Source: JBDOQU01 sp039839375
Lineage (GTDB): Bacteria; Pseudomonadota; Alphaproteobacteria; DSM-16000; Inquilinaceae
Assembly: GCF_039839375.1 (NCBI RefSeq)
Contig: NZ_JBDOQU010000002.1
Span: forward strand, 62,001 to 126,000
Direction: 5' to 3'
Length of the DNA: 64,000 nucleotides
The position numbers were made by a program, and so were the translations under genes. The notes beneath the pieces are model-generated. The model saw only the letters and a program-made list of their open reading frames with translations, had not been told where the DNA came from and made no database searches. Each line of letters opens with the position of its first letter. The stretch's first letter is position 1. Shown here piece by piece: positions 57,773-64,000 of the stretch.

Positions 57773-58164
57773 GATCGCTGATCGGGAGAGCCCGGCAGGC
57801 CTTCGGCCGTTTTCAGGAACTCGCGCATATCGAAGCCCCCACAGCCATCGAGCGCGATGCGGCGATCCAGCGGTTCGAATTCACCTGCGAGATCGTCTGG
57901 AAGGCCACGCTGAAGGCCGCCGAGCATGAAGGGCTGCGCGCGGCCTCCCCACGCGCCTCCATCCGCTACGCCCGGAGCATGGGCTGGTTGTCCGATGCCG
58001 ACGCCCAGCACGCGCTGGAGATGGTTGAAGACCGGAACCGCACCGTCCACACCTATGCCGAACCGGTGGCCATCTTCATCTTCGGCCGACTGCCGGGGCA
58101 CGCCGATGTGCTGGGCCGCTGGATCAGTTCGCTCTCGAAGCATGTCGAGGAGAACGCCGGCTGA
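57760..58164 (+). CDS. hepT: HepT-family HEPN toxin (HI0074 type)
   Basis: A 134-residue helical protein of the HI0074/HepT family. The motif DRNRTVHTYA contains Arg92, His97 and Tyr99 in the R-x4-H-x-Y arrangement, where Arg and His form the RNase site and Tyr is the AMPylation target. The preceding helices FEFTCEIVWKATLKAAEHEG and IRYARSMGWLSDADAQHAL are typical. The start is GTG 57760, overlapping mntA. It ends six bases before the convergent Na/Pi cotransporter gene. All active-site residues are present. Confidence 0.92.
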   Translation: MEELRSLIGRARQAFGRFQELAHIEAPTAIERDAAIQRFEFTCEIVWKATLKAAEHEGLRAASPRASIRYARSMGWLSDADAQHALEMVEDRNRTVHTYAEPVAIFIFGRLPGHADVLGRWISSLSKHVEENAG

Positions 58165-58169
58165 TTCCC

Positions 58170-59834
58170 CTACCCCTGCGCCTCCTTCCGGTCCTTGAGG
58201 CGGCTGTGGCGGAGTTCGCCGGTCTGGTCGAGGATCGGGTAGGCGGTGGCGGCGAGGTGGGAGTTCACGCGTTTCAGGTCGCGCAATATGTCGAGATGGA
58301 GGGCGCTGGTTTCCATGCTGGCGGTCCGGCCGTCGCGGAGGCGGCCGAAATGGCTGTCGGTCGCCGCGCGCTCAAGGTCGCGGAACGTCTCCTTCTCCGT
58401 GAGCAGCCGGCGGGCGGAGCGGGAATCGCCGTTCATGAAGACGGCGATGGCAAGCTGCATGTTGTCCAGCAGCCGGCCATGGAGATTGTCGATCTCCGCC
58501 ATCCCTTCCTGGGAGAAGCTGAGCTGGTGCTTGATCTTCTTGGCCGCCAGCTCCATCAGGTTCTTGTCGATCACGTCGCCGGCATGTTCGAGATTGGTCG
58601 TGAAGACGAGGATGTCCGAGCAGCGCCGCCGGTCCTGGTCGGAGAGCTGGTCGAGCGTCATCTCCGTCAAATAGAGCTTTATCGCCTCATGCAGCCGGTC
58701 GAGGATATTGTCCATTCGACTGATCTCCGCGACCTTCTTGCGGTCGTCGGAATGAAACACCTCCAGCGACCCGCGCAGCATCGTCTCCACCACGTCGGCC
58801 ATCCGCATCGCCTCCCGCGCGGCGTTGGCGAGCGCGATATAGGGCGTCTTCAGCGCGCCCTCGTCGAGATAATGGGGCGTCGCGGGGTCGGCCTGCCTGT
58901 CCTGTTCCGGGAAGAACCGGACGAGGAGCCGCGAGACAGGCCCCAGGAGCGGCAGGAAAACGATCGCGAGCGCGATGTTGAAGGCGGTGTGGAAGTTCAC
59001 CGCCGCCCGTCCCGCTCCCGGCCCCAGCAGGGCGAGCGCATCGGCGATCCCCGGCAGGAAGGGCAGCGCGGCGAGACAGCCCAAGGCCCGGAAGGCCAGG
59101 TTCCCGACCGGCAGCCGCCGATCGGCGGGGTTTGGCCCCAGATTGGAGATCAGCGCCGGCAGCGTCGCGCCCAGATTGGCCCCCAGCACCAGCGCCAGGG
59201 CCGCAATCGGCGTCAGGATGCCGGCCGTCGCGAAGGAGGCGATCAGCAAAACCACCGCGACGCTGGAATGGATGGCCCAGGTCATCGCCGCGGCGATCAG
59301 CACGGCCAGGAGCGGTTCGTCCGTGATGGCGGCGAAGATGGTGGCGACGGTGTCGGACGCCTCCACCGGCTCCAGCGTTCCCAGCAGCAGCCGAAGCGCC
59401 AGCAACATGAGGCCGAGCCCGGTCGCGACGCGGCCGAGATCGCGGGTCCGCGTCCGGCCGCCGCGCTTGAACGCCACGACGCCCGCCAGGATCAGCAGCG
59501 GCGAGATGAAGGAGACGTTGAAGGACAGGGCCTGGACGATCAGGGTCGTCCCCACGTCCGCCCCCAGCATGATCGCCAGCGCCGGCGCCAGATTGACCAC
59601 GCCGCCGGCGGTGAAGGAGGCGGTCATCAGCGCGGTCGCCGTGCTGCTTTGCAGGATCGCGGTGACGCCCAGGCCGGAGAGGAAAGCGGTGAACCGGTGC
59701 TTCAGCCCCGCGCCCAGAACGCGGCGCAGATCGACCCCATAGGCGCGCAGGATGCCGCTCTTGACCATGTGCAGGCCCCAGAGCAGCAGGGCCACATGAC
59801 CGGCAAGTCCGACCAGCACCAACGTTCCCGACAA
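58170..59834 (-). CDS. Na/Pi cotransporter family protein with PhoU-like C-terminus
   Basis: A 554-residue membrane protein. The N-terminal 320 residues carry two inverted QSS repeats (GVTAILQSSTATALMTASFT and WAIHSSVAVVLLIASFATAG), with GADVGTTLIVQ and GANLGATLPALIS after them, the pattern of Na/phosphate cotransporters (NptA/YjbB-like). The C-terminal 200 residues are a PhoU-like helical bundle (LTEMTLDQLSDQDRRRCSDIL, then TTNLEHAGDVIDKNL). It moves phosphate, and the PhoU part may sense or regulate. The start is TTG 59834 with GGAGG seven bases upstream. It stands between toxin-antitoxin genes and the M32 gene. Confidence 0.92.
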   Translation of the reverse strand: MSGTLVLVGLAGHVALLLWGLHMVKSGILRAYGVDLRRVLGAGLKHRFTAFLSGLGVTAILQSSTATALMTASFTAGGVVNLAPALAIMLGADVGTTLIVQALSFNVSFISPLLILAGVVAFKRGGRTRTRDLGRVATGLGLMLLALRLLLGTLEPVEASDTVATIFAAITDEPLLAVLIAAAMTWAIHSSVAVVLLIASFATAGILTPIAALALVLGANLGATLPALISNLGPNPADRRLPVGNLAFRALGCLAALPFLPGIADALALLGPGAGRAAVNFHTAFNIALAIVFLPLLGPVSRLLVRFFPEQDRQADPATPHYLDEGALKTPYIALANAAREAMRMADVVETMLRGSLEVFHSDDRKKVAEISRMDNILDRLHEAIKLYLTEMTLDQLSDQDRRRCSDILVFTTNLEHAGDVIDKNLMELAAKKIKHQLSFSQEGMAEIDNLHGRLLDNMQLAIAVFMNGDSRSARRLLTEKETFRDLERAATDSHFGRLRDGRTASMETSALHLDILRDLKRVNSHLAATAYPILDQTGELRHSRLKDRKEAQG

Positions 59835-59906
59835 GGACGATCCTCCCCGTTCCCACGCGCGCCGTCGATGCTAGGCTTCCCGCCGGGAGGGATCAATCAG
59901 TGGCCT

Positions 59907-61409
59907 TCAGGCCTCCAGATAGCGCGTCCGCAGGTGCCGCTTGAAGACTTCGGCGTCCAGCGGCCGGCCGGTGGCGCGGGTCAGGAGTTCGTCCGTGGCG
60001 TAGCGGGAGCCCTGGCCGTGGACATTTTCCCGCAGCCAGCCGACCAGCGGCGCGAAATCGCCCCGGCCGATGCCGGGCAGGATGTCGGAATCCGCGCGGC
60101 AGGCGGCGTCGAAAAGCTGGGCCGCCGTCATCGCGCCCAGCGTATAGGTCGGGAAATAGCCCCAGGCCCCTCCGGGCCAGTGGATGTCCTGAAGGCAGCC
60201 CAGCGCGTCGTTCGGCGGGGTCACGCCCAGCATGTCGGTCATCTGGCGGTTCCAGGCCTCCGGCAGATCGGCCAGTTCCATGTCGCCTTCGATCAGCGCC
60301 TTCTCCAGCCGGTAGCGCAGGATGACATGGGCGGGATAGGTCGCCTCGTCGGCGTCGACGCGAATGAAGCCACGCTCGACCCGCGTATAGAGGCGATAGA
60401 GGTTGTCTGCCTCCCAGGCCGGGCCGGAGCCGCCGAACGCGTCGCGCATCAGCGGCGCGGCGTAGGAGAGGAACTGCCGGGAGCGGCTGGCCTGCATCTC
60501 GATGATGAGCGACTGGCTTTCATGCATGCTCATGCCCCGCGCCAGCCCGACCGGCTGATAGCGCCAGTCCGCCGGCCGCCCCTGCTCATAGAGCGCGTGG
60601 CCGGTCTCGTGCAGCACGCCCATCAGGGAACTGGTGAAGTCCGCCTCGTCATAGCGGGTGGTGATCCGCACATCGTCGTCGCTGCCGCCGCAGAAGGGGT
60701 GCAGGCTGATATCCAGCCGGCCGCGGTCGAAATCGAAGCCGACCGCCTCCATCAGCCGGACGCCCAGCGCCCTCTGGCTTTCCACCGGGAAAGGCCCAAG
60801 CGGACGTTCGACCGCCGGCTGGCGCGCCTGATGGGCCAGCGCCTCGTCGACGAAACCCGGCAGAAAGGCGGCCAGATCCTCGAACACCGCGTCGATCCGG
60901 TCCGACCGGCCGCCGGGTTCGTAGCTGTCGAGAAGGGCGTCGTAGAGCGGCACGCCCAGCTTCGCCGCCTTCACGGCCGCGATCTCCCGCTGCCGGGCAA
61001 GCACTTCCGTCAGCGACGGCAACAGGGAAGCGAAGTCGCTTTCCTTCCGCGCGGTGCGCCAGGCGATCTCGCACCGGGAGACAGCCCTGGAATTGGCCTC
61101 CACCAGATCGGCCGGGACGGCGGTGGCGTGGGTCCACAGCCGCGCCATCTCGCCCAAATTCGCGCGCTGCCAGCCGTCCAGCGCATTGTCGGCCTCGGCT
61201 TCCGGCAGCAGGTCGCCCAACTCCGGCGCGACCAGCATCTCGTGGCGCAGGACGCTGAGCGTGGCCGTCGTCTCGGCGCGGGCTTCGGCCGCGCCGTCCG
61301 GCATCATCACCTCCGTATCCCATTGCAGCGTGCCCAGCGCGTTGTCGAGCTTGGCGATCCGCGCGAAGCGGGCTTCAAGTGTCTGGTAGGCGGTCTGATA
61401 GGCGGTCAT
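59907..61409 (-). CDS. M32-family carboxypeptidase (Taq type)
   Basis: A 500-residue zinc carboxypeptidase. The active site is HETGH near residue 265 (GVLHETGHALYEQG), with the third ligand Glu in the following MSMHESQSLIIEMQ block. The remaining conserved M32 blocks DDVRITTRYDE, ARGMSMHESQS and WPGGAWGYFPTYTLGAM are seen. It removes C-terminal residues from peptides in the cytoplasm. Length is normal. Its ATG overlaps the SURF1 stop by four bases, so it is translated with the oxidase assembly genes, although it has no known role there. Confidence 0.94.
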   Translation of the reverse strand: MTAYQTAYQTLEARFARIAKLDNALGTLQWDTEVMMPDGAAEARAETTATLSVLRHEMLVAPELGDLLPEAEADNALDGWQRANLGEMARLWTHATAVPADLVEANSRAVSRCEIAWRTARKESDFASLLPSLTEVLARQREIAAVKAAKLGVPLYDALLDSYEPGGRSDRIDAVFEDLAAFLPGFVDEALAHQARQPAVERPLGPFPVESQRALGVRLMEAVGFDFDRGRLDISLHPFCGGSDDDVRITTRYDEADFTSSLMGVLHETGHALYEQGRPADWRYQPVGLARGMSMHESQSLIIEMQASRSRQFLSYAAPLMRDAFGGSGPAWEADNLYRLYTRVERGFIRVDADEATYPAHVILRYRLEKALIEGDMELADLPEAWNRQMTDMLGVTPPNDALGCLQDIHWPGGAWGYFPTYTLGAMTAAQLFDAACRADSDILPGIGRGDFAPLVGWLRENVHGQGSRYATDELLTRATGRPLDAEVFKRHLRTRYLEA

Positions 61410-62167
61410 GTCTCGTGCCGTCTTTCGGGATCGGAGTACCGGGGATCGGAGGGCCGGTGGGGCGGCCGGCGCCAGTGGAAGGCCAGGTAGACGCCGAGCA
61501 GCGTCGCCGCCAGCGCGTACCAGGTGAAGGCATATTCCAGATGGTTGTTCGGGATGTCGACCCTGGTCTGGCCGCCGATGGGCAGCGCGCCCGGAGCTGT
61601 GGGCGCGGCCTCCAGGATGACCTGAGGCGCGGCCTCCATGCCGGCGGCGTCTGCCATGGCCGGCAGGTCCAGCCAGAACCAGAGGTTGGCGCGCGCGTCG
61701 TTCTCCGGCTGCATCCAGCCCTGCCCGCGTGAGACGCGCAGGACGCCCTCCACACGGACCTCCCCCGCCGGCTGGCTGTCGGGCCGCGTCTCCGGCGCGC
61801 GCCGGTCGGCCGGAACCCAGCCCCTGTCGACCAGGATGGTCTCGCCCTCACCCGCCGGATCGGTGCGGGCAAGGGGCGTCACCACATGCACGCCGACCTG
61901 GCCGTCATGAACGCGGCTGGCGAGGTGGAGTTCGTGATCGTGATCGAAAACGCCTTCGACGAAGACCCGCCGGTAGGCCCATTCCTTCGGATCGTCGAAG
62001 GAGGCCGGCATCGCCGTCGGCTCCGCTTCCATGCGGGCGTCGATGGTGGCGATGATGTCCTGCTTCCAGTGCAGGCGCTGGACCTGCCAGGTGCCCAGCC
62101 CGATCAGGATCGCGAGCATCGGAATGACGCAGACTGTGGGCCAGAAGGTGGGTCGGAAGCGGGCCAT
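61406..62167 (-). CDS. SURF1-family cytochrome oxidase assembly protein
   Basis: A 253-residue inner-membrane protein. Two helices bracket a periplasmic domain: WPTVCVIPMLAILIGLGTWQVQRLHWK, with the conserved G-T-W-Q-x-x-R-x-x-W-K, and the C-terminal NHLEYAFTWYALAATLLGVYL, with the family N-x-H-L-x-Y-A-x-T-W-x-x-L. Internal W-A-Y-R-R and VDRGWVP also match. SURF1 delivers heme a to subunit I during aa3 assembly. ATG 62167 follows 17 bases after DUF983. The longer open frame upstream is read-through in the DUF983 gene. Confidence 0.94.
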   Translation of the reverse strand: MARFRPTFWPTVCVIPMLAILIGLGTWQVQRLHWKQDIIATIDARMEAEPTAMPASFDDPKEWAYRRVFVEGVFDHDHELHLASRVHDGQVGVHVVTPLARTDPAGEGETILVDRGWVPADRRAPETRPDSQPAGEVRVEGVLRVSRGQGWMQPENDARANLWFWLDLPAMADAAGMEAAPQVILEAAPTAPGALPIGGQTRVDIPNNHLEYAFTWYALAATLLGVYLAFHWRRPPHRPSDPRYSDPERRHET

Positions 62168-62184
62168 GCCGTTCTCCGGCGGGA

Positions 62185-62556
62185 TCAGCCGCCCGTTTCG
62201 AAATCGTCGCGCCGGTGCCGGTACTGGAGCGCCAGCACACAGGCCTTGGCCGGGCGCAGCAGCAGGAGGGCGAGCGCGATGACGAAGATGCCAGCGACCA
62301 GCCCCGGCATCCATGCGGGAACATCGAAGGCGCTGTCGATCCAGAAGGCCAGCGGCACGCCTGAGAAGCCCAGGATGAAGATCAGGAAGATTGCCGGCCC
62401 GTCGCCGCTGTCATTCTCCCGCAACGCCAGTCCGCAATGCGGGCAATGGTCGACGACGCTGAGGAACCCGTCGAAGACCCTGCCCCGGCCGCAGCGGGGA
62501 CAGGCGCAGGCCAGCCCCGCCTTCAGCGGCGATATATCGGGATAGGACTCCGCCAC
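62185..62556 (-). CDS. DUF983 domain protein
   Basis: A 123-residue protein. The N-terminal zinc-ribbon has CACPRCGRGRVFDGFL and HCPHCGLAL, giving two CxxC pairs. Two helices follow: IFLIFILGFSGVPLAFWI and GLVAGIFVIALALLLLRPAKA. This is the DUF983 family found between cytochrome oxidase subunit III and SURF1 in alphaproteobacteria. Its role is not established, though the place suggests help in oxidase maturation. The start is GTG 62556, six bases after the coxIII stop. Confidence 0.92.
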   Translation of the reverse strand: MAESYPDISPLKAGLACACPRCGRGRVFDGFLSVVDHCPHCGLALRENDSGDGPAIFLIFILGFSGVPLAFWIDSAFDVPAWMPGLVAGIFVIALALLLLRPAKACVLALQYRHRRDDFETGG

Positions 62557-62562
62557 CCGGGA

Positions 62563-63429
62563 TTAGTGGGTCGCCGCGCCGGCGCCCCACCAGTAGACGG
62601 CCGCGAACAGGAACAGCCAGACCACGTCGACGAAGTGCCAGTACCAGGCCGCCGCCTCGAAGCCGAAATGGCTCTCCTTGGTGAAATGGCCCTGGGTCGT
62701 CCGCCACCAGCAGACGGCCAGGAAGATGGTGCCGATCAGCACGTGGAAGCCGTGGAAGCCGGTCGCCATGTAGAAGGTCGAAGCGTAGATGCCTTCGGTG
62801 AAGCCGAAATGGGCGTGGACGTATTCATAGGCCTGGAAGCCCGTGAAGAAGACGCCGAGCCCGACGGTGATGGCGAGCGCCTGGGCCGCTTCCTTGATGT
62901 GCCCCTCGCGCAGCGCGTGGTGCGCCCAGGTGACGGTGCAGCCCGACAGCAGCAGGATCATGGTCATCAGGAAGGGCAGGCCGAAGGGCGGGACGCTCAC
63001 GATCCCTTCCGGCGGCCAGACGCCGCCCGTCGCCTCCACCCGGGCGTACTGCCGCGCCTCGTCGATGAACAAATGGGCGTCGAAATAGGCCCAGAAGAAC
63101 GCGGCGAAGAACATCACTTCCGACGTGATGAACAGCATCATGCCGTAGCGCAGGCCGATCTTGACGATCGAGGTGTGCGCCTTCTCCTTCACCGACTCGT
63201 TGATGATGTCGCGCCACCAGCCGAACATCACGCCCAGGATGGAGAGAACGCCCAGAGCCGCCAGCCACCAGCCGCCATCGTGCATGTAGACGACCATGCC
63301 GCCCATGAACAGACCGCCCGCCAGCGCGCCCAGCAGCGGCCACGGGCTGGGATTGACCAGATGGTAGGGATGCGGAATCCCGTCCTCGGAGGAGGGAGCG
63401 CTGTGTTCGTGGGCGGTGACGTCGCTCAT
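62563..63429 (-). CDS. ctaE: Cytochrome c oxidase subunit III
   Basis: A 288-residue subunit III of the aa3 oxidase, with seven helices. It opens HPYHLVNPSPWPLLGALAGGL. Conserved blocks are WWRDIINESVKEKAHTSIV, RYGMMLFITSEVMFFAAFFWAYF (the Glu of SEVMFF is conserved), LLSGCTVTWAHHAL and GFHGFHVLIGTIFLAVCWW. It stabilises subunit I and lines the oxygen path. The gene lies 42 bases after ctaG and before DUF983 and SURF1, the standard assembly order. Confidence 0.96.
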   Translation of the reverse strand: MSDVTAHEHSAPSSEDGIPHPYHLVNPSPWPLLGALAGGLFMGGMVVYMHDGGWWLAALGVLSILGVMFGWWRDIINESVKEKAHTSIVKIGLRYGMMLFITSEVMFFAAFFWAYFDAHLFIDEARQYARVEATGGVWPPEGIVSVPPFGLPFLMTMILLLSGCTVTWAHHALREGHIKEAAQALAITVGLGVFFTGFQAYEYVHAHFGFTEGIYASTFYMATGFHGFHVLIGTIFLAVCWWRTTQGHFTKESHFGFEAAAWYWHFVDVVWLFLFAAVYWWGAGAATH

Positions 63430-63471
63430 GCCGTTCTCGACCTTTCGACTTCCAAAGCAGCTGACTCTTAA

Positions 63472-64000
63472 TCAGCGGGTCAGCAGGGCCGTATCGGCCC
63501 CAGTATCGTCATAGGCGGGCAGGTTCGCCTGCTCGACGCTTCTGTAATAGTCTTCCGTGGCGTCGTCCAGTTCCTCGGAGTCCGACCGGAAGAAGGTGTA
63601 GGAAAGGGTGATGGTGTGGACGTCGTCCAGCCCCGGATCGTCGGCGATCGACGGGTCGACGTAGAAATAGACCGCGAAATCCACCTTCTGCCCCGGCTGC
63701 AGCGTCTGCTCCTCGAAGCAGAAGCACTGGACCTTGGTGAAGTAGAGGCCCGCCTTGGCCGGGTTGACGTTGTAGAGCGCCGAGCCGGATACCGGCACCG
63801 ACGAAATGTTCTCCGCCGAATAGTAGATCAGCCCCGGCTCGCCGACCCGCAGTTCGACCTCCAACTGCTCCGTCTCGAACTTCCAGGGCAGGGCGCCGCC
63901 GGTGTCGGCCGTGAAGCGGATGCGCATGGTGCGGTCCAGAACCTCGCCCGCCGGGCCGTCGGCGACCTGGGTCGTCCCGCCGAAGCCGGTGACCCGGCAG
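63472..64000 (-). CDS. ctaG: Cytochrome c oxidase assembly protein Cox11, 5' end cut by window edge
   Basis: The 3' part of a Cox11 gene, which continues beyond the right window edge; about 175 codons are visible. Conserved blocks are CRVTGFGGTTQ at the edge, YNVNPAKAGLYFTKVQCFCFEEQTL, where CFCF carries the copper-binding cysteines, and VDFAVYFYVDPSI. Cox11 is a membrane-anchored periplasmic protein that inserts copper B into subunit I. It is the first visible gene of the oxidase assembly operon. Its membrane anchor and start lie outside the window. The last residues (SVEQANLPAYDDTGADTALL) form a variable tail. Confidence 0.95.
   Translation of the reverse strand, partial: CRVTGFGGTTQVADGPAGEVLDRTMRIRFTADTGGALPWKFETEQLEVELRVGEPGLIYYSAENISSVPVSGSALYNVNPAKAGLYFTKVQCFCFEEQTLQPGQKVDFAVYFYVDPSIADDPGLDDVHTITLSYTFFRSDSEELDDATEDYYRSVEQANLPAYDDTGADTALLTR

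Noticed and set aside
58206..61490. A 1094-codon open frame on the plus strand, and similar long frames at 6650-9604 and 17176-19554
   Set aside because: They lie opposite well-supported genes (Na/Pi transporter and M32, outer-membrane barrel, dehydratase), are rich in Arg/Gly/Pro, and carry no domains. This is the usual shadow of high-GC coding DNA.

Overview
The window is high-GC DNA from a free-living alphaproteobacterium. That placement rests on the cytochrome aa3 oxidase assembly order (Cox11, subunit III, DUF983, SURF1), the thrC / M16 peptidase / GNAT block with 4-bp gene overlaps, TRAP and dipeptide-type transporters, and intergenic palindromic repeats of a kind common in this class. 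Genus and species cannot be read from the sequence alone. Both window edges cut a gene: a conserved hypothetical gene at the left and ctaG (Cox11) at the right.

Layout. 0-5 kb: a small redox/detoxification operon (SDR, tautomerase, Tat-exported metallo-hydrolase) divergent from a LysR regulator, then tRNA-Arg(ACG). 5.4-14.1 kb: a LuxR-type regulator and a three-gene envelope operon encoding a 1518-residue multi-repeat secreted protein, a small exported protein and a predicted outer-membrane barrel. 14.4-15.4 kb: an ATP-grasp ligase. 15.8-24.6 kb: a sugar-acid catabolic operon with enolase-superfamily dehydratase, TRAP transporter, IlvD/Edd dehydratase, KDGal kinase and KDPGal aldolase, divergent from a GntR/FCD regulator. 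24.7-26.3 kb: housekeeping and hypothetical genes including xanthine phosphoribosyltransferase. 26.5-33.7 kb: a four-gene restriction-like defence cassette (MmeI-like methyltransferase, RhuM, SF2 helicase, GIY-YIG nuclease). 34-42.6 kb: M24-like hydrolase, MFS carrier, peptide ABC permeases with binding protein and a P1/NylC-like peptidase, then rlmI. 42.6-45.9 kb: an AT-richer accessory islet with an IS1595 remnant, a membrane protein, an unrecognised protein and a HEPN-like protein. 46-55.5 kb: histidine kinase/PAP2, a nucleoside-recognition membrane protein with a divergent Lrp regulator, flavin oxidoreductase/TVP38, and GNAT/M16/thrC. 55.5-58.2 kb: palindromic repeats, an IS1182 remnant, an exact 239-bp duplication of the thrC 5' end, and two toxin-antitoxin pairs. 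58-64 kb: Na/Pi cotransporter, M32 carboxypeptidase and the cytochrome oxidase assembly genes.

How it works together. Core metabolic blocks run mostly on the minus strand as tight operons. Accessory material sits between them: the restriction-like cassette, the 43-46 kb islet and the toxin-antitoxin cluster. Palindromic repeats lie in the gaps. The strongest candidate for an under-described system is the restriction-like cassette, followed by the 43-46 kb islet and the three-gene envelope operon.
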